Positions 8,500 through 17,173 are shown, counted from the stretch's first letter. The stretch is 64,000 bases of DNA from DATAFF01 sp963744915 (GCA_963744915.1 CAVUUY010000007.1:446630-510629); one strand, 5' to 3'. Numbers and translations: made by a program. The notes: generated by a model from the letters alone, not told the origin.

Positions 8500-9774
8500 T
8501 CACACCTCTGCCGGCTGTGCCGATGGCTTGAACCGGACCACGTTCGATGCAGGAGCCGAGCCGGTGACGATGCGGAAAAGATGATCGCCCCAAGCCTCAA
8601 GGGCGTGCCGCTTCTCGGCAGCGAAGCTGTGCCTGATGTAGACCGCCCCGGTGATGGTCTTGCCGATCTCGCTGGCGTGGTTCAGCACCCTCGCAACCAC
8701 GTTTTCTCCGATCCCCATGGCCGCCATCTGCGATGCGACGGTTCGGCGAAGGTCATGCGGCGTCGCGGGATCATCCGTGAGCCCAAGCTCCTCTAGAGCA
8801 CCTCGCATGGCGTGGCCCACTCCTGCTGACGTGAGGCACTGTTCGCGTACAACAGATCTTGACCGTGGCTTGCTTGGGAATAGGAACTTGGAATTCTCTG
8901 CAAGCTCGAAGGCGTCGTTGAACAATCTCACGGCAAGCGGAGAGAGCGGGACGTAATGTTCCCTCCGGTTTTTGACCCGCTTTCCTGGGATCAGCCATTC
9001 GGCCTTCTTGAGATCGACCTCGGAGCGGAGCGCCCCACAAACCTCGCCGATGCGCTGTCCTGTCACCAAGGCGAGCCGGAGAGCGAGCCTCGTTCCCGAC
9101 GCCATCCTGGCACCATCGAGTCCGATCCAGAATTTCCGGATCTCTGCTTCGGACAAGGCTCGGCTTCTTGTCTCCTCCTTGACCCTGGGAGGTATGCCAC
9201 TGGCCGGGTTCGGGCTAGTGAGAAGCCCGTCCTCGATCCCCCAATTGAACGCCCGGCGTACGGCCGCCAGGGTCCGATTTGCCCCCACCCCCGCTCCGCG
9301 GTCCTTCACCGCATTGAGGATGTTGACGATGTCAGGTCGGGACACCTTGTTGATCTTGTAGCCGCCAATCACTGGCCGGACATCCTTCTTGAAAATACGC
9401 TCGACCTCCCGAGCCCAGCTTGAGTCGCCTCCCTGGTCCTTGATGTACCGATCGAGGAGTTGATCGACAGTGTCGATCTTCTTGACTTCCTGGGTCTGGT
9501 GCGCGGGATCGGCGCCAGCCGCTATCCCCTTCAAATGGCCCGCAGCTGCCACGCGAGCCTCTTTCAGACCCATGGCCGGGAATTTGCCGAGGGTCACACG
9601 ACGGCGTCGCTTATCGCTCTGTCGGCGGTAAAGATATGCCCATGACTTTACGCCATTTGGGGTCACGCGTAGTATGAGCCCCGGCGTCTTCGGGTCCGTG
9701 AAATCGGTCCTGATATCGACCTTCACTGCCTCGATCCACCGAGAGGTGAACCGATCGCTCTGTCTGTCTGCCAT
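8500..9774 (-). CDS. P4-type tyrosine integrase
   Basis: A 424-residue site-specific recombinase that inserts and excises the element at a tRNA gene. The N-terminus (about 1-90, with GLILRVTPNGVKSW and TLGKFPAMGLKEAR) is the arm-binding DUF4102 domain. A SAM-like core-binding domain follows (about 100-190), then the catalytic domain. Catalytic residues are present: Arg in GQRIGEVCG, HDLRRT, the VLNH histidine and the tyrosine in AVYIRHS. The start ATG 9774 has GCAGGGGA just upstream. It is transcribed away from the tRNA-Lys fragment at 9930-9979, the usual arrangement of P4-like integrases. It appears intact although neighbouring phage genes are broken. Confidence 0.93.
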   Translation of the reverse strand: MADRQSDRFTSRWIEAVKVDIRTDFTDPKTPGLILRVTPNGVKSWAYLYRRQSDKRRRRVTLGKFPAMGLKEARVAAAGHLKGIAAGADPAHQTQEVKKIDTVDQLLDRYIKDQGGDSSWAREVERIFKKDVRPVIGGYKINKVSRPDIVNILNAVKDRGAGVGANRTLAAVRRAFNWGIEDGLLTSPNPASGIPPRVKEETRSRALSEAEIRKFWIGLDGARMASGTRLALRLALVTGQRIGEVCGALRSEVDLKKAEWLIPGKRVKNRREHYVPLSPLAVRLFNDAFELAENSKFLFPSKPRSRSVVREQCLTSAGVGHAMRGALEELGLTDDPATPHDLRRTVASQMAAMGIGENVVARVLNHASEIGKTITGAVYIRHSFAAEKRHALEAWGDHLFRIVTGSAPASNVVRFKPSAQPAEV

Positions 9775-9790
9775 TCCCCTGCCCTACCCG

Positions 9791-9812
9791 CTGGGGTTCC
9801 ATCTGGGGTTCC
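9791..9812. repeat. Direct repeat pair CTGGGGTTCC upstream of the integrase
   Basis: CTGGGGTTCC occurs at 9791-9800 and again at 9803-9812. The pair lies 17-38 bases before the integrase start and inside the att region. Similar pairs occur at 56571-56591 and 63876-63895. The spacing of about one helical turn suggests cooperative binding, for example by integrase arm-binding or a repressor. Confidence 0.65.
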
Positions 9813-9888
9813 AAAGATGCAAAACTTCCTGAAACAATCTGCCACTGACAGAAGTAGGATTTCTCAAGCTATATATAGAGGTTATCCA

Positions 9889-9908
9889 TTCCATCATGTT
9901 CCATCATA
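9889..9908. repeat. Tandem 10-bp repeat TTCCATCATG/A
   Basis: TTCCATCATG (9889-9898) is followed directly by TTCCATCATA (9899-9908). It lies between the integrase gene and the tRNA fragment, where arm-type integrase or excisionase sites are expected. Confidence 0.55.
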
Positions 9909-9929
9909 TATCAGGAACTTTCAAATTCA

Positions 9930-9979
9930 ACTGACCTTTAATCAGTAGGTCTCGGGTTCGAATCCCGACGGGCTCACCA
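9930..9979 (+). other. tRNA-Lys 3' half: element attachment site (attR)
   Basis: The sequence folds as the 3' half of a tRNA. The anticodon stem is ACTGA (9930-9934) paired with TCAGT (9942-9946), with anticodon TTT at 9937-9939. The T-arm is TCGGG-TTCGAAT-CCCGA (9952-9968), followed by the acceptor strand CGGGCTC, A and CCA ending at 9979. The D-arm and the 5' acceptor strand (expected GAGCCCG) are absent, and position 33 is C rather than the invariant U. So it is not a working tRNA but the duplicated 3' end left by integration. The orientation puts the element on its left and chromosome on its right. Confidence 0.75.
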
Positions 9980-10058
9980 ATTGAATGAACCACTTGAACG
10001 ACAACTTATTCCAGGAGCCCTGTGAACGCAGACGACAGGGCAAGCCCGCCGTAGGACA

Positions 10059-10835
10059 ATGACGATGAGGCTCGAAGGAAAATCCGCCCTTATCACCGGC
10101 GCAGCCCGCGGGATTGGTGCCGCCTTTGCCAAAGCCTATGTAGAAGAGGGTGCGACCGTCGCGATTGGGGATATCGACACCACCCGAGCTGCAGCCACCG
10201 CTGCTGAAATCGGCCCAGGCGCCTATCCGGTTCGGCTCGACGTCACCGACCAGGCTTCGATTGATGCAGCCATTGCCGAGGTGACGGCAAAGGCCGACGG
10301 CCTCGATATCCTGGTCAACAACGCTGCCATATTCGACCTCGCGCCGTTCGCAGAGATCACCCGGGAGAGCTACGACCGGCTCTTTCGCGTCAATGTCGCT
10401 GGAACGCTATTCACGATGCAGGCCGCGGCCCGCCAGATGATCGCGCAGGGCCGTGGCGGAAAGATCATCAACATGGCAAGCCAAGCCGGCCGCCGCGGCG
10501 AGGCGCTGGTTGCGGTTTACTGCGCCACCAAGGCCGCCGTGATCAGCCTCACCCAATCGGCCGGTCTGAACCTGATCGGGCACAAGATCAATGTGAACGC
10601 CATCGCGCCGGGTGTCGTCGAGGGCGAACATTGGGAGCATGTCGACGCGCTCTTCGCCAAGCACGAGAATCGCCCGCTGGGTGAGAAGAGAAGACTGGTC
10701 GGCGCGAGCGTGCCCTATGGTCGAATGGGCACCCCTGAGGATCTGACGGGCATGGCGATCTTCCTCGCCTCGTCGGAGGCCGACTACATTGTTGCCCAGA
10801 CCTATAATGTCGATGGCGGCCAGTGGATGAGCTAA
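10059..10835 (+). CDS. smoS: Sorbitol dehydrogenase (SDR family)
   Basis: A 258-residue short-chain dehydrogenase of the polyol group that oxidises D-glucitol to D-fructose with NAD+. The cofactor motif TGAARGIG (residues 14-21), NNAA in the central strand, and a Ser-Tyr-Lys triad (MASQAGRRGE, VYCATKAAVISLTQS) are all present. GVVEGEHWEHVDALFA and the C-terminal YNVDGGQWMS are characteristic of the SmoS/PolS sorbitol dehydrogenases. ATG 10059 follows TAGGAC. No polyol transport genes are adjacent, since the left side is the integrated element, so the operon may have been separated by the integration. Assignment to substrate is by family resemblance. Confidence 0.85.
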   Translation: MTMRLEGKSALITGAARGIGAAFAKAYVEEGATVAIGDIDTTRAAATAAEIGPGAYPVRLDVTDQASIDAAIAEVTAKADGLDILVNNAAIFDLAPFAEITRESYDRLFRVNVAGTLFTMQAAARQMIAQGRGGKIINMASQAGRRGEALVAVYCATKAAVISLTQSAGLNLIGHKINVNAIAPGVVEGEHWEHVDALFAKHENRPLGEKRRLVGASVPYGRMGTPEDLTGMAIFLASSEADYIVAQTYNVDGGQWMS

Positions 10836-10982
10836 CCCTGACCCGGCGTGAATCCCGGCGGCGGCGGACCATCCGCCCAGTCACGCGGGACAGGTTGCCT
10901 ATGGCGGCGAGTTCACCTATGCCTACGCCATGCGCTACGGATCAAGGCGGTCGAAGGAGGCCATGAGGCCAACTTTTCCGTT

Positions 10983-12275
10983 ATGACTGCAATGGGTGAT
11001 CAGCGGGTCGCAGCCGCTGGGCCGCCACGATGGCGGAGGGCCGCGGTCTTTCAACAGCTCGGGCCTGGTCTTGTCACCGGCGCGGCTGACGATGATCCAA
11101 GTGGAATTGCGACCTACTCGCAGGCTGGTGCGCAGTTCGGTTACAACATGTTGTGGACGATGCCGCTGACCTATCCGTTGATGTCGGCGGTGCAGCTCGT
11201 CAGCGCGCAGATCGGACGGGTGACAGGAAAGGGGCTGGCCAAGAACATCGGGGAAGTGTTTCCCAAGCCGGTCGTTCTTGCCCTGATAGCGCTCCTCTTC
11301 CTTGCTAACACCATCAATATCGGTGCCAACCTTGCCGCTATGGGCGCAGCCGCCGAATTGGTCGTTGGCTGGGGAAGCCACGTCTTCACGATCACCTTCG
11401 CTCTGCTTTCCCTGACGTTGCAGCTGTTTATGCCTTACGAGCGCTATGCCAAATATCTTAAATGGTTGACGCTGGTGCTTCTGGCCTATGTAGCGGTGGT
11501 GTTCGCGGTCAAGGTTGATTGGCGCGCCGTCGGCATGGGATTGATCGCGCCACGATTTCCGCTGACATCCGACAGCTTTACGATGGTGGTCGCGGTTTTC
11601 GGCACGACAATAAGCCCATATCTCCTGTTCTGGCAGAGCAGCCAGGAAGTCGAAAGAATCGACCAAAAAGCCGAGGTGCATCCGCTTAAGCAAGATCCTG
11701 GGGAGGCCCCAAAGGAGTTTCAGAGAATCCGCTTGGATACGCTCGTCGGCATGGCCGTCTCCAATATTGTGGCAATGGCCATCATGGTCAGCACCGCGTC
11801 GACCTTGCACGCCCAAGGCAAAGTCATTGGCACCGCAGCCGATGCTGCCGCTGCACTTAAGCCCATCGCCGGCGGGTTTGCCTTCGCTCTTTTCAGCCTG
11901 GGGATCATTGGAACAGGTCTTCTCTCGATCCCCGTCCTTGCTGGGTCGGCGGCTTACGCATTCGGCGAGGCACAGGGTTGGAAGTGCGGCCTGGACAACA
12001 AGCCCTGGGAGGCCGTCGGCTTTTATTGTGTGATCGCTACGGCAATGATTCTGGGTATTGGCATCGACCTTTCTGACCTCGAGCCGATCAAGGCGCTGTT
12101 CTGGAGCGCAGTGATCAACGGATTCGTGGCGGTGCCTATGATGGGAGCGATGATGTGGGTCGGCAGCCGCCGCACCCAGATGGGAAAGTTCACCGTCAGT
12201 CGGTCCGCTCTTCTACTCGGCTGGGCAACGACCGGCATCATGGCGCTGGCTTCCTTGGCCATGTTGATTGCCTGA
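10983..12275 (+). CDS. Nramp family divalent metal ion transporter
   Basis: A 430-residue polytopic membrane protein with about 11 helices. The helix 1 break ADDDPSGIATYSQAG carries the Asp-Pro-Ser-Gly metal-binding motif of Nramp proteins, and TTISPYLLFWQSSQEVE is the conserved helix 6 region. The classical MPH motif of helix 6 is replaced here, as in the Nramp-related branch, so Mn or Fe transport is not certain. I place the start at ATG 10983 (MTAMGDQRV); the frame is open further upstream but that part is not transporter-like. The 10,836-10,982 stretch before it holds only a weak coding-like fragment (TYAYAMRYGS), perhaps a gene remnant. Confidence 0.85.
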   Translation: MTAMGDQRVAAAGPPRWRRAAVFQQLGPGLVTGAADDDPSGIATYSQAGAQFGYNMLWTMPLTYPLMSAVQLVSAQIGRVTGKGLAKNIGEVFPKPVVLALIALLFLANTINIGANLAAMGAAAELVVGWGSHVFTITFALLSLTLQLFMPYERYAKYLKWLTLVLLAYVAVVFAVKVDWRAVGMGLIAPRFPLTSDSFTMVVAVFGTTISPYLLFWQSSQEVERIDQKAEVHPLKQDPGEAPKEFQRIRLDTLVGMAVSNIVAMAIMVSTASTLHAQGKVIGTAADAAAALKPIAGGFAFALFSLGIIGTGLLSIPVLAGSAAYAFGEAQGWKCGLDNKPWEAVGFYCVIATAMILGIGIDLSDLEPIKALFWSAVINGFVAVPMMGAMMWVGSRRTQMGKFTVSRSALLLGWATTGIMALASLAMLIA

Positions 12276-12371
12276 TTTTTGGCTGCTCCCCATTCATTTC
12301 CGCATTCCGCGTTCGACTTGGAACATCTTTGCTTGCGAGGCGGCTGATGGTCAGTAGAAACGGAGTGCGCC

Positions 12372-12902
12372 ATGGCCAGACAGCCCAAAATGCTTGATAA
12401 GCTCTTTCATGACACGTTGAAGGACATTTACTTTGCGGAAAAAAAGATACTGACCGCGTTGCCAAAAATGGCCAAAGCTGCGCAGAGCGATGAGCTGCGA
12501 GCCGCATTCGAGAAACACATTGTCGAAACGGAAGGACAGGTGGATCGCCTCGAGCAGGTGTTCGCGATGATTGATGCCAAACCGCAGGGAAAAACCTGCG
12601 CGGCAATCGTCGGCATTGTCGAAGAGGGGCAGGAGGTCATCGGCGAATATAAGGGGTCGCCGGCTCTCGACGCCGGTATGCTTGCTGCCGCCCAAGCAGT
12701 CGAACACTACGAGATCTCGCGCTACGGCACATTGAGGACCTGGGCCGGACAGATGGGCCTTTCAAAGGCTGCGAGCCTTCTCGAGCAAACGCTTGAAGAG
12801 GAAAAAGCGACCGATCTCGCACTGACTGCATTGGCGGAGTCTGCCGTCAATCAGGAGGCCGAAAGCGCTGAACCTTCCAGGTCCGCCGCCACCCGCAGGT
12901 AA
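12372..12902 (+). CDS. DUF892 (YciE/YciF-like) ferritin-fold protein
   Basis: A 176-residue protein of the DUF892 family, a four-helix ferritin-like fold linked to stress responses. Metal-ligand style motifs are visible: LKDIYFAEKKIL, FEKHIVETEGQVDRLEQVF, AVEHYEISRYGTL and TLEEEKATDLAL, with Glu and His residues in each helix. The biochemical role is unknown. GGAG precedes the ATG at 12372. A second copy of the family lies at 43982-44485. Confidence 0.88.
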   Translation: MARQPKMLDKLFHDTLKDIYFAEKKILTALPKMAKAAQSDELRAAFEKHIVETEGQVDRLEQVFAMIDAKPQGKTCAAIVGIVEEGQEVIGEYKGSPALDAGMLAAAQAVEHYEISRYGTLRTWAGQMGLSKAASLLEQTLEEEKATDLALTALAESAVNQEAESAEPSRSAATRR

Positions 12903-12983
12903 CCATCGCAAAGGGCCGGTGCCTGCCTGGTGCTGAAACTGTAGAAACCGCCGCTAGCGTTGGGCTTTCAAGCGCTAACGGTC

Positions 12984-13622
12984 CTACTTCAGGTGGCAGC
13001 GTACCGTCTTTCCTTCGCTGACTGTCAGGGAAACCTCGGAACCGATCATTGCCCAAACCCGACCATCGGAAGCAACGTATCTTTCACCCTTATCCGATGG
13101 CTGCATTTCAGCGACAACGACATCATCGCCTTTTGAGACGGACAATCTCACGGCCGGCGGCACTGTTTTAAAAAATGTGACTTTCACATCATTCTTTAGG
13201 TCATCGCAGCGATAGGTAAGGGTCTCACTTCCATCACCTTGTTCATACACAACCTCGAGCACCAATATTCTCTTGTTGTATTGTTTGATGACGCATTTTC
13301 TCAGTTCAGCACCATTGCATTTGTCGCGCTGCTCCGACCAAACCCGCTGGCTAGTCTCTAGCACCTGATTGCGAGGGGTGTCGCCATCACCGCGCGCGGA
13401 ATTATACAGTTCCGACATTCGATCGTTCAATTCGTGGATTTCTTCATCGTCACAGATCAATTTTTCGATCGCCCGTTCTGGTTTAGAACAATCCAGCGAA
13501 GCAGCAGCTGAGTGATTGACGTTAAAGAAGCATATTGCAACCAATAGTGGCAGTTGAATGCGCTGCCTGATACCCTCTTCGCGCCGCCAATATTCCACAA
13601 ACCTACTCACAACGGATTTCAT
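12984..13622 (-). CDS. Secreted two-domain lysozyme inhibitor (LprI-like plus MliC-like)
   Basis: A 212-residue exported protein. After an N-terminal hydrophobic segment (PLLVAICFFNV...AAA) comes a domain of the LprI/DUF1311 type: LDCSKPERAIEKLICDDE, LNDRMSELYNSAR, RVWSEQRDKC with paired cysteines. The C-terminal part (LTYRCDDLKNDVKVTFFK to GKTVRCHLK) is an MliC-like beta-barrel with its cysteine pair, the fold that inhibits c-type lysozymes. The start is set at ATG 13622; a frame extending to 13847 overlaps the divergent gene and is unlikely. AT-rich DNA upstream (13,625-13,680) is probably a shared promoter. Confidence 0.75.
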   Translation of the reverse strand: MKSVVSRFVEYWRREEGIRQRIQLPLLVAICFFNVNHSAAASLDCSKPERAIEKLICDDEEIHELNDRMSELYNSARGDGDTPRNQVLETSQRVWSEQRDKCNGAELRKCVIKQYNKRILVLEVVYEQGDGSETLTYRCDDLKNDVKVTFFKTVPPAVRLSVSKGDDVVVAEMQPSDKGERYVASDGRVWAMIGSEVSLTVSEGKTVRCHLK

Positions 13623-13740
13623 GCGCGATTTTACGCAACATTTAATTATAATTTTATTCAAAATTCGCTGGCGTAGCAAGCCGTCAATCGCGCAACGGCC
13701 GCCACATTGCAGGCCCCCTCGCAAAAGGGTAGAGCACGCC

Positions 13741-14370
13741 ATGCCAAATCGCCCCACGACACCCAGCAGTATTTCAGGAAGCCGGGATCCCCGCGTACAA
13801 GCGTTCCTGACGAGTGTCGCGGACGCCCTGGGGGTTTGCATAGTCAATGACAGGGCCGCAGAGGCTATCGGAAAGATCTACGAGGCACTTGAAACGCCAC
13901 ATCCCCCCGGTGACCGCCAAGCCCGACAATTGCCGGTCTGCGACTATCTTTCCCAAACTCTGGCCACGGCCCGCGCTCACTCGGAGCCACTTGCTCGAAT
14001 TGCCGACAGTTTTTCGGCCCTCGCGCCTCTGCTGTTCTGGGCTCCCCGCGCTGCAAGTGGACCTTTTGCAAGCGACAACTGGCTGGAAGGTCATGCGAAC
14101 GCGACAATCGTCGGACCCAACGGCCTCGAGAGCCGCAATGATCTCCACATTGGCGTATCACTCTTGGCTCCGCAGGTGCGCTACCCGGATCACCGACATG
14201 CTCCCGAGGAGGTCTATCTCGTGCTATCGCCGGGACGGTTCCAGCATGGCAGTTCGTCTTGGTTCGAGCCCGGACTCGGCGGCACGCTCTACAATGAGCC
14301 GAATATCAAGCACGCCATGGCCTCCGGCGATGCACCGCTTCTAGCCATTTGGTGCCTGTGGACGGGATAG
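13741..14370 (+). CDS. Dimethylsulfoniopropionate lyase-like cupin
   Basis: A 209-residue protein resembling the cupin DMSP lyases (DddL/DddQ/DddW group), which cleave DMSP to dimethyl sulfide and acrylate using a metal. The diagnostic motif YPDHRHAPEEVYLVLSPG holds the His, His, Glu and Tyr expected for metal binding and catalysis; the second cupin motif includes NEPNIKHAM. The start is placed at ATG 13741, though the ribosome site (AAAAGGG) is distant. The N-terminal 110 residues are helical. Relatives are widespread in non-marine Rhizobiales, where the true substrate is unproven. Confidence 0.7.
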   Translation: MPNRPTTPSSISGSRDPRVQAFLTSVADALGVCIVNDRAAEAIGKIYEALETPHPPGDRQARQLPVCDYLSQTLATARAHSEPLARIADSFSALAPLLFWAPRAASGPFASDNWLEGHANATIVGPNGLESRNDLHIGVSLLAPQVRYPDHRHAPEEVYLVLSPGRFQHGSSSWFEPGLGGTLYNEPNIKHAMASGDAPLLAIWCLWTG

Positions 14371-14415
14371 AATGCTTTCAGACTCCCCGGTCGACAGAAG
14401 TTGGAGGATTTCGTC

Positions 14416-15081
14416 ATGCGACAATTGCTCATAGCGGGAATCATAAGCGCGCTGGGCGCCACACCTGCGCTGACCCAGACGAAATCCGGTCCACCCGTCG
14501 TGGGTATCATCCAATCATCCGACGGAAAGATCGTGTCGTTGACCGGCAATGATGGGAAACCGTTTGATTTTCTATTGACGCCAGCGACCCGGATCCTCGT
14601 TAGCGTTCCGCGAACGCTCGCCGACATCAAGCCTGGAGATTTCATTGCATCGGCTGGCACGCGTGGAGCTGATGGCGTGCTGCGCGCAACCGAAATCCGC
14701 ATATTTTCTGCGCCTGCCGGCGAAGGCCAGTTTCCGATGACCAAGCCGGGTCAGACAATGACCAATGCAACCGTCAAGCAAGTCGTTACCGGCGCGACGG
14801 TCAAGCAGATAAGCGGCGGCCAGACCACGGTGATAAAACTCACCTTCCATGGGGCTGATGCGCCCGGTTCGCAGAATTGCTCGGGACGCGCCGCCGACGC
14901 CCCCGGTGGTCCCGGCAAGGGATGCGTCGGCGAAACCGAATTTGCAGTTCCCGCCGGTGTCCCCGTGGTCGCGCAGCTGCCGGCGCCGCTGTCGGCACTG
15001 AAACCGGGAGCCAAGGTCAACGTGTACCTGGCTCAGGCCGGCGACCGACCGACCGCTGCGCGAATCGTCGTTTCACAATGA
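14416..15081 (+). CDS. Secreted hypothetical protein (221 aa)
   Basis: ATG 14416 is preceded by GGAGG at a spacing of eight, so it is preferred over the upstream TTG. The signal peptide MRQLLIAGIISALGATPALT is followed by a small beta-rich domain (VVGIIQSSDGKIVSLTG, TRILVSVPRTLADIKPGDF) like OB-fold or DUF5666-type periplasmic proteins. A central stretch repeats TNATVKQVVTGATVKQI. No catalytic motif is apparent. It follows the DMSP-lyase-like gene by 45 bases and may be co-transcribed. Confidence 0.6.
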   Translation: MRQLLIAGIISALGATPALTQTKSGPPVVGIIQSSDGKIVSLTGNDGKPFDFLLTPATRILVSVPRTLADIKPGDFIASAGTRGADGVLRATEIRIFSAPAGEGQFPMTKPGQTMTNATVKQVVTGATVKQISGGQTTVIKLTFHGADAPGSQNCSGRAADAPGGPGKGCVGETEFAVPAGVPVVAQLPAPLSALKPGAKVNVYLAQAGDRPTAARIVVSQ

Positions 15082-15176
15082 TATCAGGAGATGCTCCGGT
15101 GATTTGATACGCCGCATATTCGAGCGCGAGCACGAGAATCCCTGCCCTTTCGGCGCCTCACTGGAGTGGAGAAGAC

Positions 15177-16109
15177 ATGAGCAACACCACCGCCTCGCCG
15201 CGCTACCAGGGCCTGTTTCCGGTCGTGCCCACCACCTTCACCCAGACCGGTGAGCTCGACTTGGCAAGCCAGAAGCGGGCCGTCGAGTTCATGATCGATG
15301 CCGGCAGCGATGGTCTTTGCATCCTCGCCAACTTCTCCGAGCAGTTCCTGCTTGGTGACGACGAGCGCGAGCTGCTCACGCATACGGTGCTCGAACACGT
15401 GGCCGGCCGGGTGCCGGTGATCGTCACCACCACGCACTTCAGCACCCGAATCTGTGCCGCCCGCAGCCGGCGCGCGCAAGCGATGGGCGCGGCGATGGTG
15501 ATGGTGATGCCGCCGTACCACGGCGCCACCTTCCGCGTGCCGGAGGCGAAGGTCTACGAGTTTTACGTCGGCGTTGCCGAGGGCCTCGGTATTCCAATCA
15601 TGGTGCAGGACGCGCCGGCAGCCGGCACGCCGTTGAGCGCCGCGTTCCTGGCCCGCATGGCGCGCGAGATCGAGCCGCTCAAATACTTCAAGATCGAGGT
15701 GCCCGGGGCCGCGGTCAAGCTGCGCGACATGATCGCGCTGGGTGGTGCCGCGATCGAAGGCCCATGGGACGGCGAGGAAGCGATCACCCTCATCCCCGAC
15801 CTCGAAGCCGGCGCCACCGGATCGATGACCGGCGGCGGCTACCCGGACGGCATCAAGCCCATTCTCGAAGCCTGGCGCGCCGGCCGGCGCGCCGAGGCCG
15901 TGATGCACTACGAGCGCTGGCTGCCGCTCATCAACATCGAGAACCGACAATGTGGCCTGCTCGCTGCAAAGGCCATGATGAAGGCCGGCGGCATCATCGC
16001 CTGCGAGGCGCCGCGGGATCCGCTGCCGCCGCTGCATCCTGAAAGCCGGCGCCTGCTGCTCGACTGCGCGCGCCGCCTGGACGCGTTGGCGCTGCGCTGG
16101 GCGAGGTAG
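15177..16109 (+). CDS. 2-keto-3-deoxy-L-arabonate dehydratase-like enzyme (DapA superfamily)
   Basis: A 310-residue TIM-barrel aldolase/dehydratase of the dihydrodipicolinate synthase superfamily. Its sequence (GLFPVVPTTFTQTGELDLAS, GLCILANFSEQFLLGDD, MVMVMPPYHGAT, DAPAAGTPLS) matches the L-2-keto-3-deoxyarabonate dehydratases of the non-phosphorylative arabinose pathway (called AraD in Azospirillum), which yield alpha-ketoglutarate semialdehyde. The Schiff-base lysine is Lys172 in YFKIEVPG. GGAGAAG precedes ATG 15177. No other genes of the pathway are adjacent, so it stands alone here; the substrate is inferred from resemblance. Confidence 0.8.
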   Translation: MSNTTASPRYQGLFPVVPTTFTQTGELDLASQKRAVEFMIDAGSDGLCILANFSEQFLLGDDERELLTHTVLEHVAGRVPVIVTTTHFSTRICAARSRRAQAMGAAMVMVMPPYHGATFRVPEAKVYEFYVGVAEGLGIPIMVQDAPAAGTPLSAAFLARMAREIEPLKYFKIEVPGAAVKLRDMIALGGAAIEGPWDGEEAITLIPDLEAGATGSMTGGGYPDGIKPILEAWRAGRRAEAVMHYERWLPLINIENRQCGLLAAKAMMKAGGIIACEAPRDPLPPLHPESRRLLLDCARRLDALALRWAR

Positions 16110-16321
16110 GGCAGCCGGAACGATCGGTAGCGGCTCGCGTAATTCGATTGGAACCGATCGGGCACGAATCCTGCGCTGGCGCAAGCGTTGCCGGTTGAAG
16201 ACTATGAATGGTCGTGGTACGCGGCGGCAGATATAAGCCTCGGCTACTGTGACGCCATCCGGTCGTCACCGGCGTGAAACCGCAGGGGCTGCTTGCGACG
16301 ACGTCTGGTCAGGAGCTTGGC

Positions 16322-16711
16322 ATGATCGACCATTGCGGTTTTTCCGTTTCTGATTTCGCACGCGCGAAAGAGTTCTATGTCAGGGCGCTCGCACCGCTTG
16401 CTTACACGCTCATAATGGATGTGCCCGCCGAACAGACCGAGCTTGGCTTTGCGGCAGCGGGTTTCGGCAGGGATGGCAAACCCTCCTTTTGGATCTCCGG
16501 CGCAGGCAGGCTCGATCCGCCCATTCATGTCGCTATCCAGGCCAAGGATCGAAGCGCCGTCGACGGATTCTATCGGGCTGCGCTCGAGGCCGGCGGTCGA
16601 GACAACGGAGCGCCTGGAGTTCGGGCACATTATCATCCGAATTACTACGGAGCTTTCGTTCTCGATGCGGATGGCAACAATATCGAGGCCGTCTGCCACC
16701 ATGCTCCGTAG
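16322..16711 (+). CDS. VOC superfamily protein (glyoxalase/bleomycin-resistance fold)
   Basis: A 129-residue single VOC domain pair. MIDHCGFSVSDFARAKEFY is the typical first strand-helix with a metal-ligand His, and the C-terminal FVLDADGNNIEAVCH has the usual Glu and His. The start ATG 16322 has GGAG seven bases before it; a longer frame from 16274 is not needed. Members include dioxygenases, glyoxalases and resistance proteins; the substrate is unknown. Confidence 0.8.
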   Translation: MIDHCGFSVSDFARAKEFYVRALAPLAYTLIMDVPAEQTELGFAAAGFGRDGKPSFWISGAGRLDPPIHVAIQAKDRSAVDGFYRAALEAGGRDNGAPGVRAHYHPNYYGAFVLDADGNNIEAVCHHAP

Positions 16712-16821
16712 GATTTGCCGATTGCCGGGCGCTGTGCCGGCCCATTGACGCGCGACCGGCCGGCGCGCAAGGTCTTGCGCCGCGTGCACGCTGTACGATT
16801 GCAGCCAGGAGAATTGTCAGG

Positions 16822-17157
16822 ATGAAGGCCGTCAAGAAATCGGATTGGGCAGCGTTCGGTAAACGTGTGACGAAGGGGCTCATCGGCAAGCGGGCGGAAA
16901 TCGAGGTCGATGCTCTCGATCTCGGGGCGCAGATTCAGGCGGAATGGGTGACGATGCTCGGCGTCGACTACGACCCGAAGGACGATCTGTTCGAGGTGGC
17001 GCTCGTGGGCCTCGATCACCTGATCAGGAAGCCGCAGGAGGTGTATGCCGAGGAGGGTGCCTCAGGTCTGAGCCTTCTGGCCATCGTCGATGGCGAGGGC
17101 ACCCGTCACCTGGTCCGCTTCAAGGAGCCGCTGATGCTCCCGCCGCCAAGCGCCTAG
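16822..17157 (+). CDS. DUF5335-like hypothetical protein
   Basis: A soluble protein of 111 residues. The pattern WAAFGKRVTKGLIGKRAEIEVDALDLG, then VDYDPKDDLFEVAL and LDHLIRKPQEVYAEEG resembles DUF5335 proteins of unknown function. The start ATG 16822 follows CAGGAG at a workable distance. It is convergent with the Ada-AlkA gene, 16 bases apart. Confidence 0.6.
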   Translation: MKAVKKSDWAAFGKRVTKGLIGKRAEIEVDALDLGAQIQAEWVTMLGVDYDPKDDLFEVALVGLDHLIRKPQEVYAEEGASGLSLLAIVDGEGTRHLVRFKEPLMLPPPSA

Positions 17158-17173
17158 ACAGAGCCCTGCCGGC

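Noticed and set aside
10848..10982. Upstream extension of the Nramp gene or a separate gene remnant
   Set aside because: The in-frame extension has no transporter character, and the alternative frame (TYAYAMRYGS) is too short to identify.
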